Source of the DNA: Heliocidaris tuberculata
Lineage: Eukaryota; Echinodermata; Echinoidea; Camarodonta; Echinometridae
Length of the DNA stretch: 64,000 nt
NCBI GenBank assembly: GCA_025618425.1
Contig: CM046842.1
Location: 29,869,081 to 29,933,080 of the forward strand
Direction of reading: 5' to 3'
Of this stretch, positions 1 through 10,324 are shown in pieces. Below the pieces are notes generated by a model. It was not told the DNA's origin. It ran no database searches and saw only the letters and a program-made list of their open reading frames with translations. Each line of letters starts with the position of its first letter. Within the stretch, counting starts at the first letter, position 1. A program made the position numbers and the translations under genes.

Positions 1-368
1 TAAAATTTTGCCATGCACAGAATAGCTGAGAGGGAAAGAAATCATTTCTGGAAACAGAGAGGGATCCATGATTTCACGAGAAGGGGATGGGTGGTGATTT
101 GAAAATGTTAAAATGGCACTATTCTGGGAAAGCGGAACGATCACAGCTATTGAATATATTTCACAATGACGTTTCCAATGACGCACATATGATCTTAAAC
201 TTGAAAGGAAATTGATGGATAAAACAATTGGTTAGGAGCGAATTACTTCCCTCCCTAATTGAAATATGATAGTTTACCCAGAAATCATTCTTCCCTTTAA
301 CTTTCAATAAATATATATAATCTGTACATGTGTGTGTGTGTGTATCATATGGGTAATTGTAAACTCAC

Positions 369-709
369 GTATTCGCTCTTCTGAGCACACTCCTTTGAAT
401 ATTTATGAGGGATATGTTGCAAAGGACTCTCATCTCTGAACACATCTAAGTTGGCTTGGAGAATTCGTTCCACCAAGACTCGCATCCTCATCCGGAGTTC
501 AGCATAATCCTTTTGGCTGGGCAAGAACGTCTTGATGGGCAGATCAATAGCCCTGACTGTTGCATCGCCCTCAAGTTCTCTAAACGACACCCTGTTCTTT
601 ACTGCGATGCAATTGTGGTAGAGTTGCATTTTGTTTTGCTTCTGACTGCTTACATGGGTTGCTCTCCGGAGACACTGGACATTGTCTCCAACCAGGCAGT
701 AGCCGGGAT
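369..709 (-). CDS. Exon 6 of the DUF6589-like gene
   Basis: The acceptor is ATATGACAG and the donor TAC|GTGAGT. It encodes 113 residues, including PGYCLVGDNVQCLRRATHV and CIAVKNRVSFRELEGD, then a helical region and a Cys-containing end (KECAQKSEY). The GDN motif followed by a basic segment is the most family-like part of the protein. Confidence 0.65.
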
Positions 710-1387
710 CTGTCATATAAACAATATGTGATAAAAAAAGAAAATAAGGAATAACTTTGGTATGATCTGCCGTTATTGTCATTCTATAAGGAACATCCAT
801 GACTGTCAGAAAGGAAATGGCCAAGGTACTTTTTAAAAATTTCTTTCATTCAGTGATTGAGAGAATTGCTTCTCTGGAATCTGGATGAGAATCCAGCAAT
901 GATGTTCTCTGAATAAGGCGAAGGGGGTCATGCATCTTCAGCTCTCCCCTAGAACCGCCTAGTAGCACTCAGATCTGTGGTAGGTGTTAAAGGGAAGCTT
1001 GAGTTCTGGGAAAGGTAAAAAATAATTTGTAAGCTTTCTCATTTTTTTAATGTTATTTCGGAAGATTATCATAGTAGATATGTCCTCCAAAAAGGATTGC
1101 TCTTAAAATGCTCTCACATTCAAAATATGACAATAAACAGCTGAAATGTTTGGGCCAAACATTTTTGCGAAGTCCCATATACCGGTACACATTTCTGTGT
1201 GCAGTGCATGTGACTCTCAGCAGGATTGAGTCAATTTCTTATCATTTTGGTGATTCCAAAACCTTACAGCATACACCAATTCTTATGTGCTATATAATCA
1301 ACCTTTCCCAATTGCTTCGAGACAGTTTCTTTCACAATTCAATCTCATGACCAGAACTCAACTTTATCTTTAACTCCCCCCCCCCCC

Positions 1388-1420
<33 letters not shown>

Positions 1421-4400
1421 ATTAATAATTAATTTATTAAATAAATAAAATACAATAAATAAATAAATAACAATCATAATAGTGCTTACGTCTTTGAAGT
1501 TGCCGCTCAGCATGTTCATCGTCAGGTTCAACATCTGGTTGTGGTCGAGTCTTCTCTGCCTGGCAAACAGACGATTAGGTGACATAATATTTAAAGTATT
1601 TCATCTGAACTTATTTGGAATATTTGTTTTTTGAAGTATAAAGAGAATCTATACATTAGTACAACATTCAAAATACATTTGCAATGTAGCCTGGGCCTGT
1701 TTCATGAAACTTGTTATCAATAACAATTACAATAATGATTATAGGCTATTCAGGGGCCATGGAGCATTTTTGAAAGTGAGGGGGGGGGGCTGCAGCCCCC
1801 CCCCCCCCCCAGCCCCGCAGCCCCCCAGTTCCACGGCCCATGCTATTGAAATCCTTAAATCTGATTGGCTTCAAGCGAATTTGATACAGAAATGAGGCAG
1901 TTGTTATTGATAACAAGTTTTATGAAACAGGGCTCAGGTCTCTCACGTGGGGGCATATTTTTCCCGGCATTTTGTGGCTATTTTGCTTGCAGAGGGCACA
2001 ATATTTCTTTGTTCTTAACATTTGCTATTAAAATTGTGTTTTGCGTAGGCAGGGCTGTGCCTGCATATGATTGAATCTGTCATTTGTTTAAGTTAAACGT
2101 AGTCTGAGGCAACCCCATTACCCTCTTTTTCTACTTCTGGATAAGCCACTAACCGAGACTCTGAAAGTCCAAGATTTCCTGGGTGGATCAAGGTAAAAGC
2201 AGAGTGGGTCACAGTGTTTCAAACCACTTACTACAGACTCGCTTAATAACTACAGTAGTTACAGGTTTTGCCAACAATCAAGTAAGAAATTTATATTTGT
2301 ATTTATGTCTTTACATGTACAAGGTAACGAGGCCCAAACCATGACACACTGGAAAGAAGCTGATAGGTGAAACCCAGTATGAAGTCGTAACTTGCCCATG
2401 TTGGCATAGCCTGTTACAATAGGAAAGTAGTCAAATATCTTAATCTGACGTCAATGGGATATGGCAAAGCTTCTTCTCTTTCTTCTTCTTTCCTCTTCCT
2501 CTTCCTCTTCCTCTTCCTCTTCCTCTTCCTCTTCCTCTTCCTCTTCCTCTTCCTCTTCCTCTTCCTCTTCCTCTTCCTCTTCCTCTTCCTCTTCCTCTTC
2601 CTCTTCCTCTTCCTCTTCCTCTTCCTCTTCCTCTTCCTCTTCCTCTTCCTCTTCCTCTTCCTCTTCCTCTTCCTCCTCCTCCTCCTCCTCCTCCTCCTCC
2701 TCCTCCTCCTCCTCCTCCTCCTCCTCCTCCCTCCTCCTTCTTCTTCTTCTTCTTCTTCTTCTTCTTCTTTTCCTTTATGGGGTTTTTTTTTCTTGAGAGG
2801 GTGGCAAGGGTGTTAATCTTCTGGTAAAACTGTGCTTTAAAAGTGAAATCTTGATCAATAAATGAACAAGAATTCACCTAGCTGATATATATATATATGT
2901 ATCTTCATGATAAAATCTTTAGTGACACATACCTCTATTGATGCTCGCCACGACGCAAGTTTCTTGCCGTTCTTTTTGGTGAGATTGTGGACATTTCGAC
3001 GCACGGCTGCCGTGGATTTTGTGATACCCGAATTCTTTAGGGCTGCAATTGTCCGTCCTGAAAAATACCATGGATAAGTTTTGATATGATGAACTTGTAT
3101 AAAGCAAAGTTACATTGATAAAATATATTTCAATGAAATTGAAGAAGTTTGCTTTGTATATTAAAGGGAAAGTTACAAGGATAAAATACTTTTTAAATGA
3201 AATTAAATGAAATTGTAATGTTGACTATATGACCATTTTATATCGTATATATATTACAAATCCGCACAAACATACAACACATGAGTCACATTTCATCATT
3301 ATGCAGTCTTCCATTTTATTTCTATCACTTCCTCATACCCCCCCCCCCCCCCCCCTCTTTCTCTTGTAAGATTTTCCATTTTTTGTTTGCCTCTCATCAT
3401 GTTGCATTTTCAATGCAAAAGGTTTGGCAACATTCAGTGTTCACTCAAATTAACTTTACATTGATAGAATAAAGATATTCCATGAATATTAGATTTAATT
3501 TCTTTATATCATTTAGAACTTCTCCTATTCACCAAGACATCTAGGTAAATAGAAACAGAGTAGTAATCTATGAACCATAAAGGATTAACATATACATGCA
3601 CAGAGGAAACTCACTATAACAAGGGCCTTGGGACTATGAAAATTACCTTGGTATATCAGAAATCTCTTTATATCAGAGTAAAAAGACAACAGAACAAGAA
3701 GACCTGGGACCAGCAAAATTATCTTGTTATATCAGGCATCTCGTTATATCAGACCTCTTTATAACGAGTTTCCACTGTACATTCAAACACATTGGCAGAA
3801 CCCTTTTTCAGTTCGTGCATTCCTATTCACCTCGTTTTACACTGCTATCAGTTTTTCTGTGCTTATTGCAATCGCTTTTGAGGGACACCATTCCTTTGGT
3901 TCCACATCTCCACAGTATCGTCGCAAGAGACAGGGGTAGGTACTGATGAAGCCTGGGCTTACGATGGTGGAGTGGTATCAGAAACATAATGCCGATCCTG
4001 GCTGTGATCAATTTCTGCTGGACTCTGTCAGTGTACATGTAAAAGATAAAGTTGAGTTCTGGTCATGCGGTTACATTGTGAAAGAAACCGTCTCAAAGCA
4101 ACAGACCTGTTTACTAATGCATTTCAATTCATGCATGTTTCTCTCTGGAATCCTTAAAGTTACCAACTATTTAGTGCACCTGCTATGCATATAATGGCAT
4201 CTCTATGGATGGAATCCATTTTCCATACATTATTTGTTGTTGTGGAGCAAGCCTCTGGCAAGCTTTTGAGTTGCAAAGAGAAACTTTTGTTCAAGAAGTA
4301 TGCATAAAATTAGTAAACAGGTCTATTAAGAAATGCTGATCATGTCTACATAAGAAGAGACCTGTTAACAAAGCTACTCAAATGTATAAATGTTTCTTTC

Positions 4401-7400
4401 CTAGGGACCTAATAACAAGGTATTCCATTAACCTGTTATTGATGAATGAACTACAATACTTGGAATCCAGTTTGCATTCATTACTTGTTGCTATGTCTGA
4501 CAAGACTCTGACAATCCTTTCAGGTTGTCAAGAACAAGCTTTGTTTTTTTAAGTATGCATAAAATTCGAATACATTTGTGAACAGGTCTATTGGTGTTTA
4601 CTGTGAGGTTTTGGAACCACCAAAACGTTAAGAAATTGACTCACTCCTACTGAGAGTTACATGCACTGCACACAGAAATGTGTATATGGGACTACAAACA
4701 AACGTTCAGCCCAAACACTTCAGTTGTTTCTTGACATATTTTGAATGTGAGGGCATTTGAATAGCAATCCTTTTCAGGGAACACTTAGATGACAATCTTC
4801 CAAATTAACATAATAAGAATAATAATAAGAAAGTTCACAAATTATTTTTTTACCTTTCCTAGAACTCCACCTTCCCTTTAAAGCAGTCTATAGCAAAGTC
4901 TACTGACCACGATTCAAACATATCTGGGCCCGGTTTCATTAAACTTGTTATCAATAACAAGTTACAATAATTGTTATAAGCTACTGAAATCCTTGAATCT
5001 GATTGGGTGAGAGCAAAATTTGTCAGAGTTGAGTTCTGGACATGCAATTTCATTGTGCAAGAACTGTCTCAAAGCAATAGACCGCTTCTGTAATGTATAC
5101 AAATTTAAGCACATAATTCTCTGAGCACCTACATGTAGTGACGAGCTATTCCATCAATCTGCTTTTTATACGGGTAAATGAGCCTCAATGCTTGGAATCC
5201 AGTTTGCATACATTATCTGTTGCTATGTCCGGCAAGCTTTCAGGTTGTCAAGAACAACCTTTGTTTGAAAGGTATGCATAAAATTTGCATACATTACCGA
5301 AGCGGTCTATTGGGAAAGGTTGATCATGTCTAAATAAGAATTGGTGTATACTGTGAAGATTTTGCATCATCAAAACGATAAGAAATTGACCTAATCTTGA
5401 GGAAAAAGCACATGCACTGCATGCAGAAATGGGTATATGGGACTGCACACACAAGTGGAATGTTCGGCCCGAACACTTCAGCTATTTCCCATCATATTTT
5501 CGAATATGAGGGCATCTGAAGAGCAATAACTTTCAAGAGACATTTCTACTATGATGTTCTATCCGAACTCACATAAAAGGAATGAGAAAGCTCACAATTT
5601 ATATTTTACCTTTCCAAGAACTCAACCTTCTCTTTACTATGCCATGATACTGCCGAAAGTAATGTGAACAGCAATATTTACCTCGGTGGGTCGTTTGACC
5701 TTGTCAACGCAGAAAAGAACATAGTGTATACAGTCGGAGCTTTTGTTCGAATCTTGTCTACCACTTGGTCCCAGTCGAAATGTTCCTTATTAGTTGCGGG
5801 GAAAATGCAATTGTGCCGTTCTAACAGTCTCATTTCGTGTCGTATGGTTTTATCGATATCATCAAGCCACGCTTGTTTGGATGATCTGGACAGCTTTAGG
5901 GCCTTGATTGCCTGAGGATAGTTTGAGTTTTTGATAAGTTTTATGAGGCCTCTTTTTTTCGTGCGTACTTTATTTTTATTTGTCTTAATTTGGATGGTCG
6001 GTAGGATGCGGCTAGTTCTTTCACTGAAGTCACAACAGATTGCCGTTAGCCTCCTCTCCGCATTGTTCCACCCTGTAAGATACAACAGATATTTCACAGA
6101 GTAACATCAGAATATAGACCTATCTATTATACACATTTTTCTAAATACAGTCTATATAAAAAAGGAATATATTATTTTGTTCAATTCAAATAGTTTAATA
6201 TAGTTTTATCAGTAACAAGCATTCCTTCCATTAATAGATCATTAGCACATAATTCCTACATGTACATGCCCCTGTGTCTTTGTGAGAAACACTTGACAAT
6301 GGCACATATTCTCGAAAGGTGCCTAACTTAAACCCCCGCCTAAATGTGTAGATTTAGGCCACCGAATGATGGAGAGCCAAATATCACCCTCTTTTAATCC
6401 TACAAAATCACCATAATTTTTGGACTAAATGCAAATACACCACCAACATAACAGAATTGATTTTGGATGCTCATTTAATGCCGCAAAAAATATTTATGTT
6501 TCTTTATTTTGTTATATAAATATAGCAATTTATACGGGACTTAGAGGTTGACGAATGGCTTTCTATAAATCAGCGGCCTAAGTTAAGCCAAACTCAACTC
6601 AGGCCGCTTTCGAGAATACGGGCCAGTGACTATCCGACATAGCAACAGCTATTGAAATGTTAAATTGTTAATATTTTCTGGATGGTGATTGACTTCCACA
6701 ACGGCACAAGTGATGTCATAAGGGGAATGTTGGTTTTGCAGCTTTTTTTGTGGGTGGATCCCAGTAATCTGAAGAAAAAATGCTGAAAAATTATTATAAA
6801 ATATATGACATACATGTAGATCTGTAGTGGGATGCACTTTTGGATAATATTTACCTCATGGGGGCATTATAACAGTAAGATAGCTGGGGTTAGTTCAGTA
6901 ATTTTCAGGGTTTTAATAGAAGGTGAGACAGTATTTTGAACAGGACAGGTGGGTATCTGTCCGAGTATGCAGTCAGTGGTAATTGGTATTCATATTTTAG
7001 TGAACAAAAGGTGTTTTCCCCAAGTCGATAGCAAATGAATCTTTGGTATTTCAAATATAAAAGTTGCCTCCTCGGCATGCACCTGACTTGTTAATTTCAG
7101 TGACCTACATATTTCAGGAGGTGTAGGCTCCACCTATTTTAAGCCACACCTAAGCACATGCTCTATTGTTTATGTGAACTCAACTGGTTTGGGCTATGCT
7201 CTGATTGGTTTAAGCCTTGTGGGAGGTTTTGGGGTGTAAGTCTATGATTGGTTGGGGCTTTTAAGTTTTAGAGATGGAGGCTTGCTGGGCTTATATACTG
7301 AATTTGTATTGGGAGTATTTGAGGAAGTCTACGTCAAAGGATGGCTCAGGCAAATTTTTTTTTTGTTTTGTTCACCAATAGATCGCTTCTGTAATGTATA

Positions 7401-8628
7401 CCAATTTATACACATATTCTCTGAGCACCTAGTGACGAGCTAACCTGCTTTTCATAAATGAGCCTCAATGCTTGGAATCCAGTTTGCATGTACATTATTT
7501 GTTGCTATGTCCGGCAAGTTTTCAGGTTGTCAAGAACAACCTTTGTTTGAAAGGTATGCATAAAATTTGCATACATTACCGAAGCAGTCTATTTTTTTGT
7601 TAGCTGTTTGATTTGGTCACATATTATTTTTCTCTTCACCCAGCCTTTAAATGATTGTACTGAAAATGCTGAGTTTTCTTAAATATACTATACAAGCTCA
7701 AGCCAAAAGGGCAATTTCTATGACGATATAGGTTTTAATTTGATTTATACCCAGACGTTGTAATCCGGACAGATCATTTTTAAACAGTAAATCGAACAAC
7801 TTTTCATGCAAATCGTCACAAATCTTTCACAGGATAAGTTGAAAAGGCAAGTGTGTGATCTTGCCCACATGTGTGCAGGAGAGGAGCAAGATCACCGACC
7901 AAAAACAGCCTGAAAATTTCACTTGATCAAGATGATAAAGATCCTATCGAAGGATCTGGCATGAAATTAGATATTCTATCATTCTACACTGTTCTGTAAT
8001 GTAGAAGGAAGTATTTTCTCAAAATTTTGCTGATTATATTGCCTTGGTATTTTTACCTCTTCAACTTAGAGGTTGTGACAGGCCAAAGTGACACAGCCCC
8101 ATATTAGTGGTGATGGTCCCATGAGTGTCCCCTATCCTACTTCTCTGAATAAACTCGCACTGAATCTTGATTTCAATCTTTGTTTCTGAGTTTCTTCTGT
8201 TGTCATTCTTCGTTTCGTTCTTCAACACCCCTGTATTATAATAACTTTTTAATTTTATGCCACTGTACCATTAGAGTCTAGAGTCTACAGATCTATATTC
8301 AGATATTTTGGGGGCTACATAAAGGATGATCACTCAGAGTCAGATCAGCCATCAGGGTATCATAAAATCAACAACAAAAAAGTCAACTTGCATTTGCTTG
8401 GCAATGGGCTCTTTAAACCGGTAAAAACATGAAAACCTTACTGCTTAGGATCTCGTAACATGGCACACAGCATCTCTTCTCACACCAATTTCTTCCTACA
8501 TGTACATCCCATCCAAATCTTTTTAGTACTTCTCCAATCTTAATATTCGTACGGACGATGTGCTTGGAGAATGTATACATCTTCTTCCCTGGTTGAGGGC
8601 CTTGCCCACAGAGTTGACAAGCATCCAT
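369..8628 (-). CDS. DUF6589-like protein, 5' part of a six-exon gene
   Basis: Exons in transcript order are 8628-8442, 6072-5682, 3952-3831, 3057-2933, 1559-1490 and 709-369. Phases join exactly (412 codons) and the frame stays open to a donor GTGAGT at 368, so the gene continues past the left edge. The start ATG at 8628 has A at -3 and G at +4. Residues 1-62 hold a Cys4-x2-Cys7 ... Cys54-x2-Cys57 pair, resembling a ZAD-type N-terminal finger. Exon 2 contains the stretch FDWDQVVDKIRTKAPTVY, and exon 6 contains PGYCLVGDNVQ followed by a Gln/Lys-rich part and CIAVKNRV. From memory of the family these resemble DUF6589 proteins, which are expanded in invertebrates, have no known biochemical role and may derive from a mobile element. 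The family name is a recognition, not a search result. Exon 3 (3952-3831) is the weakest; it was chosen because it alone bridges phase 2 to phase 1 and supplies the expected hydrophobic segment LPLSLATILW. Confidence 0.6.
987..1374 (-). mobile_element. MITE family A, copy 1 (about 390 bp)
   Basis: The two ends carry inverted GTTGAGTTCTGG-like sequences (CTTGAGTTCTGGGAAAGG at the left, CCAGAACTCAACTTTATC at the right). The same element occurs at 4042-4882, 5028-5637, 32620-33012, 34983-35378, 37862-38254 and 50896-51238. No coding capacity is visible, so it is a non-autonomous TIR element. Confidence 0.7.
1375..1418. repeat. Poly-C / poly-A junction tract
   Basis: A run of C is followed directly by a run of about 30 A. 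Read on the minus strand it is poly-T followed by poly-G, the same arrangement as at 25,700 and 48,520. Confidence 0.9.
1688..1938. mobile_element. Palindromic MITE family C with a nested GC-rich element
   Basis: The outer ends are TTTCATGAAACTTGTTATCA and its inverse near 1,915-1,930. A short palindrome (about 1750-1842, beginning CAGGGGCCATGGAGC, with G and C runs and ending CCACGGCCCATG) interrupts it. Related outer elements occur at 4926-5020 (part), 27572-27690, 44450-44525, 45718-45853 and 51304-51437. Confidence 0.65.
2476..2768. repeat. Long polypyrimidine microsatellite
   Basis: Nearly 300 bases of pure C/T on the plus strand: (CTTCCT)n to about 2670, then (CTC)n, then (CTT)n. It has mirror symmetry and could form triplex DNA. 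It lies in an intron of the minus-strand gene. Confidence 0.95.
2933..3057 (-). CDS. Exon 4 of the DUF6589-like gene
   Basis: The exon can be read in two open frames. The frame RTIAALKNSGITKSTAAVRR ... LASWRASIE is preferred because it looks like the family's helical segment and because it joins exon 3 (3952-3831) in phase 1 and exon 5 in phase 0. The alternative Cys/His-rich frame would join exon 2 directly but requires a less canonical acceptor at exon 5. Confidence 0.55.
3338..3355. repeat. Poly-C tract
   Basis: An uninterrupted run of C between unremarkable AT-rich intronic sequence. Confidence 0.9.
3600..3778. mobile_element. Small TIR element with repeated internal words (family G)
   Basis: It begins GAGGAAACTCACTATAACAA and ends ACGAGTTTCCACTGTA. 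Inside, variants of TTGTTATATCAGG recur. A second copy, split by an insertion, is at 60,050-61,182. Confidence 0.7.
4103..4324. mobile_element. MITE family B, insertion 1
   Basis: TIRs are AGACCTGTTTAC and GTAAACAGGTCT. Internal words shared with the other B copies include GGAATCC, CAAGC and TATGCATAAAAT. The flanks are CAAC (expected CAAT) and ATTA. It lies inside family A copy 2. Confidence 0.75.
4358..4589. mobile_element. MITE family B, insertion 2
   Basis: The ends are AGACCTGTTAACAAA and GTGAACAGGTCT. It lies inside family A copy 2; the uninterrupted host sequence there reads AGAATTGGTG, so the insertion is again at AATT (left flank mutated to AAG, right flank ATTGG). Confidence 0.75.
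5028..5637 (+). mobile_element. MITE family A, copy 3, carrying a family B insertion
   Basis: It abuts a partial family C element (4926-5020) on the left, and its own left end is truncated. It ends AGAACTCAACCTTCTCTTT and is interrupted at 5079-5308. Confidence 0.7.
5079..5308. mobile_element. MITE family B, insertion 3 (best preserved)
   Basis: The TIRs AGACCGCTTCTGTAATGTAT and its inverse ATACATTACCGAAGCGGTCT differ at one position. It is flanked by CAAT and ATTG where the empty site is CAATTG, giving a duplicated AT. Confidence 0.85.
5682..6072 (-). CDS. Exon 2 of the DUF6589-like gene
   Basis: The acceptor is CTTACAG and the donor GAG|GTAAAT. It encodes 130 residues, starting WNNAERRLTAICCDF, with a Lys-rich middle and the segment WDQVVDKIRTKAPTVYTMFF that is typical of this family. 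It is open along its whole length. Confidence 0.65.
6295..6630. mobile_element. TIR element (ATTCTCGAAAG ends)
   Basis: The left end is CATATTCTCGAAAGGTGCC and the right end GGCCGCTTTCGAGAATACGG, inverted to each other. No coding capacity is visible. It lies in intron 1 of the minus-strand gene. Confidence 0.55.
7380..7590. mobile_element. MITE family B, insertion 4
   Basis: The ends are AGATCGCTTCTGTAATGTAT and ATACATTACCGAAGCAGTCT, with flanks CCAAT and ATTTT. The internal sequence matches insertion 3 closely. Confidence 0.8.
7836..8100 (+). mobile_element. Dispersed repeat E, copy 1
   Basis: About 260 bp including GGAGCAAGATCACCGACC and CCTCTTCAACTTAGAGG. Inverted copy at 25226-25485 and direct copy at 27150-27430. 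There is no open frame of note. Confidence 0.65.
8442..8628 (-). CDS. Exon 1 of the DUF6589-like gene (Cys-finger)
   Basis: The exon encodes 62 residues from MDACQLCGQGPQPGKK and ends in phase 1 at donor GTAAGG. Two CxxC pairs about 47 residues apart suggest a treble-clef or ZAD-like zinc site. The sequence just upstream (8629-8760) shows no convincing TATA box. Confidence 0.6.
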
Positions 8629-8759
8629 GATTTTGTCGGCGTGGAGTATTAATAGCCCTAACTTATTACGTAATTGTGTGAAGCTAGTTAGCTAGCTGGC
8701 GCGCATAGACAAATTATGGGGCGCCAAGTGTCCACCTACTTATTCTGTACAATTAACTT

Positions 8760-9095
8760 GCATCATTTTGTGACAAAATCAATACAGTAAAAGCTCATTT
8801 TTGTTACGAAATTAATGAACAGCAATTCATTTTGTAACAAAAAAATATTCCGTTACAAAACTGACATGACAAAATTATTTTGTCCGCTTTCATTTTGTAA
8901 CGAACATCATTCTGTTACAATTAAATTAACATGACAAAAGTTTCATTTTGTTACAAAAATCATTCTGCTACAAAATTAACATGTCCAATTACATTTTGTA
9001 ACGAAAACCATTTTTTCCATTTTCATTGTTACAAAATTAACGAGACAAACTGATTTTGTCCATTTTCATTTTGTTACAAAATTAACATGATAAAT
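8760..9095. repeat. Array of direct and inverted ATTTTGTTACAAAAT words
   Basis: The words ATTTTGTAAC and GTTACAAAAT recur in both orientations about a dozen times, with ATTAACATGACAAA between them. It begins ACAGTAAAAGCTCATTTTTG, similar to the ends of family G elements. Confidence 0.7.
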
Positions 9096-9109
9096 GATTT
9101 TGAAGGAGA

Positions 9110-9235
9110 ATGGAGGAAGGAGGAAATGAAAGTGGGTGTGTTGTGTGAAAAGAAGGGAGAGAGAGGGCAGAAAAAAGAAGGGGTGAAAAGGGAGTAAGAG
9201 AGAGAGAGAGCAGAGGAGAGGGAGAGAGAGGGAGG
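9110..9235. repeat. GA-rich purine tract
   Basis: The plus strand is mostly G and A with repeated GAGAGAGAG. No other feature is seen between 8,650 and 9,365. Confidence 0.8.
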
Positions 9236-9364
9236 ATGTCCTGCTTGCTCAGTTTGAGTTCACTGCATATGGTTTATAAGAAGATTTTTTTTTTTAACTT
9301 GCTTTATTTGAAACAGTTTAGATTTTGTGAGTTGATTATGACACTGCTGCTAACATGGCAAGTG

Positions 9365-10110
9365 AGCAGTGGCGTATCTACGGGGGGGGGGCAGGCGGAA
9401 CTTGGGGCTGGGGGACATTGGGATGCTAATCTTCGGGCAAATGGCGACCCCTCCCTTCGGCAATGGGCTACAGCAGCCTCTCTAGGATTTTCAAAGTTCC
9501 TATAGTCATATTCGGGCAGCGAGGTGCTAGAATATTCACATATTGGGGAAGAAAGGTTCCCAGATAATTACATAACTTGTGTAAGTAACTTCTGTACATT
9601 TTCACTACGAAAAGGTTTTAAAAAATTGCTCGCTCGCAAAAAGTTTGAAATTTTAAAAGTAGATATTCTGGCAAAAGGCGTCCTACTTCGGCAATGGCCT
9701 GCGCCCCCCCCCCCCCCCCCCCCCCGAGGATTTTCAAAGTTCATATATTTGGGAAACCACCACTTCATATTCGGGCAACGAGGTGCCAGAATATCCACAT
9801 ATTTGGGCAGCGAGGTTCCCATGCAGGTAATTATGTAAAATAACTTCTGTATGTAACCCTCTGTAAATTTCCACTACGAAAAGTTCAAAAATATTTAGAA
9901 ATTGAAAAGTTGATATTCGGGCAAAATTAAGGCGTCAGCCCCCTCCTTGCGAAAATGGGCCCTTATGATCAATATCTCTACATCTGTGATTTTCTTTTAT
10001 TATTTTTTGTGGGGGGAGAGGGATTAGGGTGCAGCATTTTTGTCGGCAAATTTGGGTGTCACGTATTCCCCCCCCCCCCCCATTCAAAATGTTCTAGCGA
10101 CGCCCCTGAC
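9365..10110. mobile_element. G-tract bordered element with internal duplication
   Basis: It starts GCAGTGGCGTATCTACGGGG and ends near GCGACGCCCCTGAC. Two copies of a unit of about 250 bp (near 9460-9655 and 9693-9905) share GAGGATTTTCAAAGTTC, GGGCAGCGAGGT and CCACTACGAAAAG. Poly-C at 9703-9725 and 10067-10080. Confidence 0.5.
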
Positions 10111-10324
10111 TACTATAAACCCTAGGCTGAAATTAACTGCTCATATAAGCTTATTTTTATTTTGATGTTTCAGTGGCGTTTATGTGTGTTTATTTCTGTT
10201 TTTTTCACGCATAGCTTGTCTCGTCTCTTTACTGCCGTATTTGTATATGTTTACATAATTACATATGTTGTAATTCTCTTTAATTGGGGAACCTTTTCCT
10301 TAGGTTCTTGCATGATACTGCCTT

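Larger units (their letters stand above)
4042..4882 (+). mobile_element. MITE family A, copy 2, carrying two family B insertions
   Basis: It starts AAAGATAAAGTTGAGTTCTGG-like and ends at 4882 with the inverse. Compared with uninterrupted copies (32620-33012, 50896-51238) it is split twice, by elements at 4103-4324 and 4358-4589. Confidence 0.7.

Noticed and set aside
2440..2877. Open frames of Ser, Leu or Gly-Arg repeats on both strands
   Set aside because: They are translations of the CTTCCT/CTC/CTT microsatellite.
2919..3107. Cys/His-rich frame of the minus-strand exon 4 (TDNCSPKEFGYHKIHG)
   Set aside because: The other frame resembles the family, and the inclusion of 3952-3831 gives perfect phases with canonical acceptors; kept only as an alternative.
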